Shown in pieces: positions 1 to 7,880 of a DNA stretch of 64,000 nt; positions within the stretch are counted from its first letter, which is position 1, and each line of letters starts with the position of its first letter. Source of the stretch: Cohnella zeiphila. Its GTDB lineage: Bacteria; Bacillota; Bacilli; Paenibacillales; Paenibacillaceae. The DNA is taken from contig NZ_JACJVO010000038.1 of NCBI RefSeq assembly GCF_014212055.1, positions 1-64,000 on the forward strand, written 5' to 3'. A model generated the notes under the pieces. It saw only the letters and a list, made by a program, of their open reading frames with translations, ran no database searches and was not told where the DNA came from. A program made the translations under genes and the position numbers.

Positions 1-93
1 CTTATCCTAAAGATCCAATCAAGGCACGGATGATTACAATCGCTAACGTTTCGTATCCGGTTATCAAGGCGCAAGCTTTGAGAAAGAAGTCGG
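1..93 (+). other. 23S-5S rRNA spacer
   Basis: Stretch between the presumed 23S rRNA gene to the left and the 5S gene. The first bases (CTTATCC) resemble the extreme 3' end of a 23S rRNA, but too little is present to annotate 23S itself. No gene is visible here. Confidence 0.5.
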
Positions 94-210
94 TCCGGTA
101 GTGATGGCGGAGGGGTTCCACGCGTACCCATCCCGAACACGACCGTTAAGCCCTCTAGCGCCAATGGTACTTGGACCGCAGGGTCCTGGGAGAGTAGGAC
201 GTTGCCAAGC
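94..210 (+). rRNA. rrf: 5S ribosomal RNA
   Basis: About 117 nt with the conserved 5S core: the CCCATCCCGAACAC loop near 130-143, the CCGTTAAGCCC segment, the GAGAGTAGGAC segment near 190-200, and a GCCAAGC 3' end. It is the last rRNA of an operon whose 16S and 23S lie left of the window. The exact 5' end is uncertain by a few bases. The tRNA cluster follows directly, as is usual for Bacillales rrn operons. Confidence 0.95.
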
Positions 211-309
211 CGGGTGTTCTATACCCAAGGCAAGACGATGTTGGACCGACGCAGGCCGAGTCCTGTGAGAGTCGAACGCCGCCGGGCCGGCAAACGCCTT
301 TTGCAATGT

Positions 310-385
310 TCCCTGATAGCTCAGTCGGTAGAGCACTCGACTGTTAATCGAGTTGTCACAGGTTCGAGTCCTGTTCGGGGAGCCA
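310..385 (+). tRNA. tRNA-Asn (GTT)
   Basis: Full cloverleaf with acceptor TCCCTGA/TCGGGGA, anticodon loop CTGTTAA giving GTT, T-loop GGTTCGAGTCC and encoded GCCA end. First tRNA after the 5S gene. Confidence 0.97.
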
Positions 386-389
386 TTTT

Positions 390-482
390 GGAGAGATGTC
401 CGAGTTTGGTCGAAGGAGCACGATTGGAAATCGTGTAGGCGTCACAAGCGTCTCGAGGGTTCGAATCCCTCTCTCTCCGCCA
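390..482 (+). tRNA. tRNA-Ser (GGA)
   Basis: Class II tRNA with a long variable arm. Acceptor GGAGAGA/TCTCTCC, anticodon loop TTGGAAA giving GGA, encoded GCCA end. Confidence 0.97.
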
Positions 483-487
483 GCTGC

Positions 488-562
488 GGCCCGTTGGTCA
501 AGCGGTTAAGACACCTCCCTTTCACGGAGGTAACGGGGGTTCGATTCCCCCACGGGTCACCA
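488..562 (+). tRNA. tRNA-Glu (TTC)
   Basis: Acceptor GGCCCGT/ACGGGTC, anticodon loop CTTTCAC giving TTC, T-loop GGTTCGATTCC, ACCA end. Confidence 0.97.
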
Positions 563-613
563 TTTTCTTGCCTTGCGGGTCCGAAATTTTTGAGAAAAAA
601 ATGAAATTAGGAC

Positions 614-643
614 TTGCAAAGAGTGCGGCGGATAAGGTATGAT
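614..643 (+). promoter_or_regulatory. internal tRNA-cluster promoter
   Basis: TTGCAA at 614-619 and TATGAT at 638-643 with 18 nt between, in the only sizeable gap (about 118 nt) inside the tRNA cluster. It should give the twelve downstream tRNA genes transcription independent of the rRNA operon. Confidence 0.7.
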
Positions 644-680
644 ATTAAATGTCGCCTCTTGAGGAAAGCTTGTACAATGT

Positions 681-757
<77 letters not shown>

Positions 758-796
758 ACTGTTTTACCAACGGACTTATGATCCGGATGCAAATGT

Positions 797-873
797 GGAG
801 CCGTGGTGTAGAGGCCTAACATGCCTGCCTGTCACGCAGGAGAACGCGGGTTCGAATCCCGTCGGCTCCGCCA
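797..873 (+). tRNA. tRNA-Asp (GTC)
   Basis: Acceptor GGAGCCG/CGGCTCC, anticodon loop CTGTCAC giving GTC, encoded GCCA end. Confidence 0.97.
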
Positions 874-888
874 TTCAAGATCACCTTC

Positions 889-964
<76 letters not shown>

Positions 965-985
965 TGATACGGATAATCGAAGTTT

Positions 986-1061
<76 letters not shown>

Positions 1062-1075
1062 TGCAGGATACCCAT

Positions 1076-1159
1076 GGAGGGTTAGCGAAGTGGCCAAACG
1101 CGGGAGACTGTAAATCTCTTCCTTCGGGTTCGGTGGTTCAAATCCATCACCCTCCACCA
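1076..1159 (+). tRNA. tRNA-Tyr (GTA)
   Basis: Class II tRNA with an extended variable arm. Acceptor GGAGGGT/ACCCTCC, anticodon loop CTGTAAA giving GTA, ACCA end. Confidence 0.97.
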
Positions 1160-1170
1160 CTTACCTTTGT

Positions 1171-1244
1171 AGGGGCATAGTTTAAAGGTAGAACAGCGGT
1201 CTCCAAAACCGTTAGTGTGGGTTCAATTCCTGCTGCCCCTGCCA
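1171..1244 (+). tRNA. tRNA-Trp (CCA)
   Basis: Acceptor AGGGGCA/TGCCCCT, anticodon loop CTCCAAA giving CCA, encoded GCCA end. Confidence 0.97.
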
Positions 1245-1257
1245 AATTGAATAGCGT

Positions 1258-1334
1258 GGCGGTCGTGGCGAAGGGGTTAACGCACCGGATTGTGGCTCCG
1301 GCATTCGTGGGTTCAAGTCCCATCGATCGCCCCA
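1258..1334 (+). tRNA. tRNA-His (GTG)
   Basis: Anticodon loop TTGTGGC giving GTG. The 5' end carries an encoded extra G at -1 (1258) opposite the discriminator C, the identity element of tRNA-His. CCA is encoded. Confidence 0.96.
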
Positions 1335-1352
1335 TTTATGACAACTGCATAT

Positions 1353-1427
1353 TGGGGATTAGCCAAGCGGTAAGGCAACGGACTTTGACTCCGTCATTCC
1401 TAGGTTCGAATCCTAGATCCCCAGCCA
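1353..1427 (+). tRNA. tRNA-Gln (TTG)
   Basis: Acceptor TGGGGAT/ATCCCCA, anticodon loop CTTTGAC giving TTG, encoded GCCA end. Confidence 0.97.
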
Positions 1428-1434
1428 TTTGTAC

Positions 1435-1509
1435 GCGGAAATAGCTCAGTGGTAGAGCATCTCGTTGCCAACGAGAAGGTCGCGGGTTCGAATCCCGTTT
1501 TCCGCTCCA
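1435..1509 (+). tRNA. tRNA-Gly (GCC)
   Basis: Acceptor GCGGAAA/TTTCCGC, anticodon loop TTGCCAA giving GCC, TCCA end. Confidence 0.97.
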
Positions 1510-1519
1510 TCTTCTTTCT

Positions 1520-1593
1520 GGCGCCATAGCCAAGTGGTAAGGCAGAGCTCTGCAAAAGCTTTACCCCCAGTTCGAGTCTGGGTGGCGCCTCCA
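1520..1593 (+). tRNA. tRNA-Cys (GCA)
   Basis: Acceptor GGCGCCA/TGGCGCC, anticodon loop CTGCAAA giving GCA, TCCA end. Confidence 0.97.
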
Positions 1594-1606
1594 AAATTGC
1601 ATATGC

Positions 1607-1683
1607 GCGCCCTTAGCTCAGCTGGATAGAGCGTTAGACTACGAATCTAAAGGCCAGGAGTTCGAATCTCTTAGGGCGCGCCA
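1607..1683 (+). tRNA. tRNA-Arg (ACG)
   Basis: Acceptor GCGCCCT/AGGGCGC, anticodon loop CTACGAA giving ACG (wobble A normally edited to inosine), encoded GCCA end. Confidence 0.97.
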
Positions 1684-1690
1684 TTTACTT

Positions 1691-1776
1691 GCTGGTGTGG
1701 CGGAATGGCAGACGCGGCGGACTCAAAATCCGCTTCCGGCGACGGAGTGGGGGTTCAAGTCCCTTCACCAGCACCA
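1691..1776 (+). tRNA. tRNA-Leu (CAA)
   Basis: Class II tRNA with a long variable arm. Acceptor GCTGGTG/CACCAGC, anticodon loop CTCAAAA giving CAA, ACCA end. Last tRNA of the cluster. Confidence 0.97.
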
Positions 1777-1788
1777 ATTCTGTAAACG

Positions 1789-1821
1789 AAGCTCCAAGGA
1801 CCATGTCCTAGGAGCTTTTTT
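1789..1821 (+). terminator. terminator of the rRNA/tRNA operon
   Basis: Stem AAGCTCC + AGGAC around loop CAT, paired with GTCCT + GGAGCTT, followed by a T run. It lies 13 nt after the last tRNA. Confidence 0.9.
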
Positions 1822-1844
1822 GTGTTTTAGGACGCAGCAGCACG

Positions 1845-1873
1845 AAAATAACGCAGTCCGATTGGACTGCGTT
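1845..1873 (-). terminator. terminator of the LuxR-family gene
   Basis: Perfect 10-bp stem (1850-1859 with 1864-1873) with a 4-nt loop. Read on the minus strand it is followed by ATTTTCG, a short U tract, 17 nt after the regulator's stop codon. Confidence 0.65.
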
Positions 1874-1889
1874 ACATCCAGAAAGACCG

Positions 1890-4367
1890 TTAGAAAGTCT
1901 TTTCAAAATACGTTCGGACTTCCTCCCGATTTTTGAGCTCCAGCTTCTTATAAATACTTTTGCAGTGGCTCTTCACGGTTTCAACGGAGTTGCTTAAACG
2001 ATCGGCGATGAAGGCGTTCGATCTGCCTTCGATCAGGAGCTTCAATACTTTGGATTCCGACGGGGTAAGTCGTTCGACCGCGCGATTTTGTTCGCCGTAA
2101 TCGATTGCCGCGTCTCCGCCTTGTTGATACAATTCATCGTGGAATGCCGTCGTTTGCCGAAGCTGCTGACCGTATTTGGTGAACAGAGACTTTACCCGGT
2201 CCCATTCATTCAGAAACAGCCGGAAGTATCCCTCCTGTTGGCCGATCTCGAGCGCCTGTCTCAGGTGGTTCACAGCCGAGGGCGTTTCCATTGAACTGTC
2301 GTTAAGAAAGGCGAGAAGAAGGTGGATTTCCGCTTTATAATAAAACCGGTATAAGGACTGGCTGTACTGAAGCAACCGTTCGCCGAACGAGATGCCTTTC
2401 TCGTACTGTCTCAAATACAGAAATGCCCTCAACAGCGTAAGATACTCGTACATATGGTTGTGGTCCAGAGCTTCGCTTGCGCGATGCCGATGCTCGGTCA
2501 CCCAGCGGCTGACTTGATCGGGTTCGTTGCTTCCCATGATCAGCCTGATTCGACAAGAATCGAGCAGCTGTCTTCCCACCGGTTCCAATCGGTCTTCCAG
2601 CCGAGATTTCGTCTCGTCAAGAAGAAGCTGTGCGGTGGAATGCATTCCTTGCTGCTGCTTCATCTGAACCATCGTCAGCGTCGTCGGCAGCAGCAGTCCG
2701 ATATCCAACAGGTCGAGACCGATTCTCCGGCCTTTGACCAAGCATTTCTCGGCCACGGCCAGCTGATTCCGTTCATAATAGCACTCGCCGAGCAAAGCCT
2801 GGAAATAGCCGTATCCCCGATTGTCTCCTCTCCAATTCTCCTCCGCATATTCGCACATAGCGATCGATTGATCGAGCGTGCCCCAATGTCCAAAGGCGCT
2901 TTTGAAAAGAGAACTCACGGGCTTGTTGATCGAACTGGTGTGGCAATAAATGAGACCGCGGCCGTTCAAGCGGGATTCCGTCTCCTGCATGAACGCGGCT
3001 CCCTTCTCCTTGTCATGGCGGAGAAAGTAAATGATGGAATGGAACGAGGCGATATACCCTCGGACATCTTCTCCGGTTAGCGCAAACACGTACTTTTGTT
3101 CGTCCTGCATTTCCGATTCGATCTGAAGAAGAACGGTTTCGGCCGAGGAAATTCGCTGATCGGAAATGAGGAACCATGCATACAAGATGGCAATCGAAGG
3201 GCGCTGGATCAATTCCTTTCTCGGGAATGCATCCAACGTTCGAAGGACCTTATGATTCGCAATGGAAAAGAGGGCCGGGATGTCGACCAGGACGGCCTGC
3301 TCGGCACGTTCATAATCGGAACAGTTCAACCAGAGTTGGACCGCTTCTAGGATATGACCTTTTCGCTCCAGCCACTCGCCATATCTTTCATTAAGCGCAT
3401 GATACTGCTCTTTATCGGTTTGTCGAAGACGGTTGCGCAAAAATTTGGAAAACAGGGGGTGGTACCGGTAGCATCCATGTGCGTCTTGAGTCAGAAACAG
3501 TTGGCCTTCCAGAAGCCTTTCCGTTTTCTCGATATGACGAGGGTCGCGAGTCAAGGTATGCCCCAGATCATCATCAAAGCATTCGGGTATCGACGTTTGG
3601 AGCATAAATTGCTGCAATTCCGGCGGCTGCCGCAAAAAGACGCGGTGCAAAAACAAATCATGCACCTCGGATTCAAGCGAACGGAGAGCTGCGGATGGGC
3701 TCATGAGACGCGCTTTGCTCCCGTCAACGCAGGAAACATAGCTTTGCACGGCCGGTAACCACCCTTCGGTGCATTGGTCCAACTTTTCGGCGATTTCATC
3801 GTCCAGAACGATTCCGGCTTGGTCTTTCGCGAATTGCACCAATTCGGATAGGTCCAGCCTCAGATGCTCCTGCGTAAGGGAAAGCAGTTTCGAATGGGGA
3901 ATACGATCATCCGTTTGGAAAGGCATTTTGTCCCGGCCGGCGATGTAGAACCGAACGTTCGCGTTCGTACGCAGGAGCAAATCCGTCAACGTGTCGTGAA
4001 CGTCCCGATTGAGAATCGCCTCATACTGATCGAAAAAAAGATGAGTTTCATTCCCGCTGTTGAGAAGTTCCGCGATTGATTCGAGAGGAGGTTTGTCCGG
4101 TCTTCTTTCATGGGAAGGGAGAGCGGCGTTCAAGCGGTTGAGAAAATGACGGGGGTCGTTGTCCGCATCCTCCAGTGTAAGCCAAACGGTGCGGTTATCG
4201 GAAGCTAACGAGCTTGCCCGAATTTTCATCAAGGAGGTTTTGCCGTACCCTGTCGGAGCGATGAGCAAAACCAAGGGCCGGTGAGACTCGCGTTTCAACA
4301 GCTCTATGCATCGGGACCGATAAGTCAGAGCATGATTCGGATTTTCAAGCTTTTGCGGCTTGCGCAT
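1890..4367 (-). CDS. MalT-like LuxR-family regulator
   Basis: Large ATP-dependent transcription activator of 825 residues, the usual size of the MalT/LAL class. The N-terminus carries a STAND-type NTPase: Walker A APTGYGKTS at residues 37-45 and a Walker B-like LFFDQYE near 113. The middle is alpha-helical, TPR-like repeats. The C-terminus (about 768-820) is a LuxR helix-turn-helix starting LTPSESKVLKLL with the typical VETVKSHCKSIYKKL recognition helix. In this family ligand binding drives oligomerisation on DNA. The gene is divergent from the SLH surface protein and IGNQAV-protein genes, so those are candidate targets; this is inference. The ligand is unknown. Confidence 0.9.
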   Translation of the reverse strand: MRKPQKLENPNHALTYRSRCIELLKRESHRPLVLLIAPTGYGKTSLMKIRASSLASDNRTVWLTLEDADNDPRHFLNRLNAALPSHERRPDKPPLESIAELLNSGNETHLFFDQYEAILNRDVHDTLTDLLLRTNANVRFYIAGRDKMPFQTDDRIPHSKLLSLTQEHLRLDLSELVQFAKDQAGIVLDDEIAEKLDQCTEGWLPAVQSYVSCVDGSKARLMSPSAALRSLESEVHDLFLHRVFLRQPPELQQFMLQTSIPECFDDDLGHTLTRDPRHIEKTERLLEGQLFLTQDAHGCYRYHPLFSKFLRNRLRQTDKEQYHALNERYGEWLERKGHILEAVQLWLNCSDYERAEQAVLVDIPALFSIANHKVLRTLDAFPRKELIQRPSIAILYAWFLISDQRISSAETVLLQIESEMQDEQKYVFALTGEDVRGYIASFHSIIYFLRHDKEKGAAFMQETESRLNGRGLIYCHTSSINKPVSSLFKSAFGHWGTLDQSIAMCEYAEENWRGDNRGYGYFQALLGECYYERNQLAVAEKCLVKGRRIGLDLLDIGLLLPTTLTMVQMKQQQGMHSTAQLLLDETKSRLEDRLEPVGRQLLDSCRIRLIMGSNEPDQVSRWVTEHRHRASEALDHNHMYEYLTLLRAFLYLRQYEKGISFGERLLQYSQSLYRFYYKAEIHLLLAFLNDSSMETPSAVNHLRQALEIGQQEGYFRLFLNEWDRVKSLFTKYGQQLRQTTAFHDELYQQGGDAAIDYGEQNRAVERLTPSESKVLKLLIEGRSNAFIADRLSNSVETVKSHCKSIYKKLELKNREEVRTYFEKTF

Positions 4368-4406
4368 TCTCCAGGTTCCCCCACTTTAAATCTGTTATAT
4401 TTTTCT

Positions 4407-4412
4407 ATTATA
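4407..4412 (-). promoter_or_regulatory. possible -10 of the LuxR-family gene
   Basis: TATAAT on the minus strand about 40 nt before the start codon at 4367. No good -35 hexamer sits at the expected distance, as might be expected of an activator-dependent promoter. Confidence 0.35.
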
Positions 4413-4551
4413 TCACGGGAAACCATGAGGAGGATCGGCGAAAAATCACTCTTCGCGGGGGATGGCCGATCTCCTCCATCGGCGATAAGATTAGGTTTGC
4501 GAGCCTGTATCATGCACCCTGGTTCGACCAATGGAGAGGATGGAAGGTCGT

Positions 4552-7500
4552 ATGTTGAGGAAATGGATATTATCTGTCATTCTGCTTATTGTTGCGGTTC
4601 AGCCGCTTGCCATGTCCGTTCGAATAGGGGAGGTCCACGCGGCGGGGATGAGCGGTTCCGGAACGGAAAGCGACCCGTACATCGTTATGACTCCCGATGA
4701 CTTGTCCGCGATTCGCGACAATCTGTCGGCTTATTACCGTTTGGGGGCGGATATCGAACTGAAAGATTATGACACCGGGGACGATGGCGGCTGGCTGCCG
4801 ATCGGTCCGAATACCCCTAATTTTACGGGGACGTTGGACGGGGATGGCCACGCGATCCGGAATTTGCGGATCAACCGTCCGGGGGAGCTGAAGCAGGGCC
4901 TCTTTGGCATTTTATTCGGCACGGTAAAAAATCTTCGGATGATCGGTGCGAACGTGACCGGTTTTCAATACGTCGGGATTCTGGCCGGCTCCATTGCAGG
5001 AAACGTCCAGGACGTTTATGTCGCCGGCAATGTCAACGGACATACATATGTTGGCGGTTTGGCGGGTTTTAACACAGGCACGATTCAGGGCGCTTTTGCG
5101 AACGTCAAGGCAGTGGGGGATGTCAACAGCGCAGCTATCGGCGGCTTGGTAGGAGAGCTTAGCACGGGAACGATCCGAAATTCGGCCGCGAGCGGAAGCG
5201 CTACGGGTCAGAAGAGGATCGGCGGCTTGGTAGGCGAGCAGTACGGAACGATTCAAAATAGTTATGCAGACGTCAGCGTCAAGGGAGATCAAGACGTCGG
5301 CGGCTTGGTCGGACAAGTCATCGGCAGTGCCGCCCAAATCGATAGCTCCTACTCGGCGGGGACCGTAACGGGCACTACTAGCGACTACGGCGGCTTGGTT
5401 GGAGGGATCGGCTCCTTTTCCCCGACGGTGACCAACTCCTTCTGGGATATGGATGCCTCCGGGCAACCCGCCAGCGCGGCCGGGTCGGGAAGAACGAATG
5501 CCGAGATGAAGTCGGAGGCTGCCTATCCCGGGTATGATTTCGCCTCCACTTGGGGAATTCGCGAAGGGGAATCGTATCCGTATTTGCTGGCTCCCAAGCC
5601 GGTACTTCAAGTCAAACCGCTCTCGGCGACCGTCTACGATCTTACCCCGGGCCATGACGAGTTCACGATAACGGGAACGGTGAGAGACGGCAGCGTCGGG
5701 GAGCAGGTTGCAACAGCGTACGACTTGAAGGACGCCTCAAGCGCTACGGTAGGGAACGATGAGTCTCATTTGATTGCGGACGGCAGCGATCAAACGTTCA
5801 GCTTTACGGTTCCTTTGGCAGATCTCGATAACGGTACATATACGTTGACGGTATCGGCGCAGGACACGTATAACCCGGTCGTTGAAGCGGTTCCGTTCAC
5901 GTTCAGCGTGAACGCCGACGTCGATCCTCCTACGGTCGAATTCGAGACGGACGGAAGCGAAAGCTGGTCTGCGTCGGCTGCGACGAAAGTGACGGTGAAT
6001 GACGCGGGAAGCGGAGTGGACGCTTCGACATTGCAGTACGTTTGGACGAACGATGCCGCGGAGCCGGATGGGGGAGCGGACTGGGCTTTGTTCGCCAGCG
6101 GAGATACGCTGACGAAGAGCGGAGCGGAAGGAGACTGGTATTTGCATGTGAAGGCGGCGGACCGCTTTGGCAATTTGGCGACCGCGGTGTCGCAGCGATT
6201 CCGCTTGGATTCTTCGATCGCCTCGCTAAGCGGATTGACTTTGTCCCAAGGGACGTTAACGCCAGCGTTCGCGAGCGGGATCTACCGCTATGAGGCCTCT
6301 GTGGGATACGGCACTGATGCGCTGACCGTCAAGCCGATGGCTGCGGCTTCCGGAGATACGGTGACAGTGAGCGTGAACGGAGGATCTCCGCTGCCCGTGG
6401 CGAGCAACGCGGAGAGCGGGCAGCTGGCGCTTAACGTGGGGGAGAATCATATCGAGTTAACCGTTGCCGCTCTTAACGGATCGAAACAAACCTATACGAT
6501 TGCGGTAACCCGAGCGGCCCCGAGCGGCACGGTTCCGATCGTTCCCGTCCCCCCGGTCTCGCAAGTCGCCGCCAATCCTTCCGGCGGCGTGACGCTTACC
6601 GTGGATTCGTCCGGCATCCGGAAAGAAACGCAGCAGGACGGCACCATTATCGAGACGGTCGAATTCGACGAGAAAACGCTGGAACTGGCGCTTGACCTCT
6701 GGAAAAACGCCCAAACTCCGATTCTCACCATCGTCGTGAACGATACCGAGGCTGCCGTACAAGTGACGCTTCCCGCCGCCTGGATCGCCTCTGCCGCTGC
6801 CGCCGTTCCGAACGGCATCGTGGAGATGGAATTGAACGGCTCCAGCTTTCAGCTGAGCATTCAAGCGATTGGCCTGGATGAAGTTGCGAAGCGGCTGGGC
6901 GTCGAGCTGAAGGATCTTGCTTTAAACGTCAGCACGGAGAGGGTCGGCGGGCAGAAGAAAGCCGAGCTGAACCAGGCAGCCTCCGTCCAAGGCGCCAAAA
7001 TCGTCGGAGACGCCGTGGATTACAAGGTGACCGTCTCGACAACGAGCAGTCAAGAAGCGGAAATCCGCGAATTCGGAGGAACCTACATGGCCCGGGCGAT
7101 TGTCGTGGACTCGCTGGATGCGGGCAAAGCGAAGCTCATGACCGCTGCCTATTACGACGAGGCATCGCAGGCGTTCTCGTTTATCCCGGCGGTTTTCGCT
7201 GTCCGTTCGGACGGAAAGGCGGAGATGTCGATGAGCGCGCCGCATAACAGCATCTATGCCATCCTGGAGACGGGCGGCGTCAAGTTCGCCGATCTGGACG
7301 GCCATTGGGCGAAGAATGACATCGGCTATCTTGCGTCGAAGCTGGTCGTGAACGGAGTGACTTCCGACCGTTTCGCGCCGGATGCGGAGATTACCCGGGC
7401 GGAATTTACGGCGTTGCTTGTCCGTGCGATGGGAATGACGACGAATTCGGGCAGCGAACAAACGGCGTTCAGGGACGTAGCGGCGGACGCTTGGTATGCG

Positions 7501-7851
7501 CCTGCGATTGAGGCGGCGGTGAAAGCGGGGCTGGCTGAAGGAATTATGGCCGATCGTTTCGCGCCGGATGACCGAATCACGAGGGAGCAGCTGGCGGTCA
7601 TGGTGGCCAAAGCGCTGACAGCCGTCGAAGGATCTTCAAGCGAAGCGGCTATGGAACAGCCAAACTTTGGCGCATTCGCGGACCAAGCCTCCGTTTCCCC
7701 TTGGGCAGAAGCTTCCGTTGAGCGAGTAGCGGCTGCGGGCATCATCACCGGCCTTCCCGACGGTTCGTTCGGACCGTCGGCATTCGCCACAAGGGCTCAG
7801 GCAACCGTCATGCTCAAACGCTTCCTGCAGCATGCGAAGTTCATCGACTGA
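4552..7851 (+). CDS. SLH-domain surface protein with GLUG repeats
   Basis: Exported cell-envelope protein of about 1,099 residues. Start taken at ATG 4552 because GGAAGG lies just upstream and the protein then begins with a clean signal peptide (MLRKWILSVILLIVA...VHAAG); in-frame ATGs at 4531 and 4540 are alternatives. Order of regions: GLUG-type repeats with recurrent GGLVG blocks (about 136-310), Ig-like regions (about 350-540), a cadherin-like beta-sandwich domain (about 558-655), an uncharacterised region, and three SLH domains at the C-terminus (about 910-1095) with TRAEF, TREQL and TRAQA motifs. SLH domains bind pyruvylated secondary cell wall polymer. The IGNQAV protein gene starts 30 nt downstream. 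Confidence 0.88.
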   Translation: MLRKWILSVILLIVAVQPLAMSVRIGEVHAAGMSGSGTESDPYIVMTPDDLSAIRDNLSAYYRLGADIELKDYDTGDDGGWLPIGPNTPNFTGTLDGDGHAIRNLRINRPGELKQGLFGILFGTVKNLRMIGANVTGFQYVGILAGSIAGNVQDVYVAGNVNGHTYVGGLAGFNTGTIQGAFANVKAVGDVNSAAIGGLVGELSTGTIRNSAASGSATGQKRIGGLVGEQYGTIQNSYADVSVKGDQDVGGLVGQVIGSAAQIDSSYSAGTVTGTTSDYGGLVGGIGSFSPTVTNSFWDMDASGQPASAAGSGRTNAEMKSEAAYPGYDFASTWGIREGESYPYLLAPKPVLQVKPLSATVYDLTPGHDEFTITGTVRDGSVGEQVATAYDLKDASSATVGNDESHLIADGSDQTFSFTVPLADLDNGTYTLTVSAQDTYNPVVEAVPFTFSVNADVDPPTVEFETDGSESWSASAATKVTVNDAGSGVDASTLQYVWTNDAAEPDGGADWALFASGDTLTKSGAEGDWYLHVKAADRFGNLATAVSQRFRLDSSIASLSGLTLSQGTLTPAFASGIYRYEASVGYGTDALTVKPMAAASGDTVTVSVNGGSPLPVASNAESGQLALNVGENHIELTVAALNGSKQTYTIAVTRAAPSGTVPIVPVPPVSQVAANPSGGVTLTVDSSGIRKETQQDGTIIETVEFDEKTLELALDLWKNAQTPILTIVVNDTEAAVQVTLPAAWIASAAAAVPNGIVEMELNGSSFQLSIQAIGLDEVAKRLGVELKDLALNVSTERVGGQKKAELNQAASVQGAKIVGDAVDYKVTVSTTSSQEAEIREFGGTYMARAIVVDSLDAGKAKLMTAAYYDEASQAFSFIPAVFAVRSDGKAEMSMSAPHNSIYAILETGGVKFADLDGHWAKNDIGYLASKLVVNGVTSDRFAPDAEITRAEFTALLVRAMGMTTNSGSEQTAFRDVAADAWYAPAIEAAVKAGLAEGIMADRFAPDDRITREQLAVMVAKALTAVEGSSSEAAMEQPNFGAFADQASVSPWAEASVERVAAAGIITGLPDGSFGPSAFATRAQATVMLKRFLQHAKFID

Positions 7852-7880
7852 TCCAATCGCGCTGCCGCAGCCTACGGGGA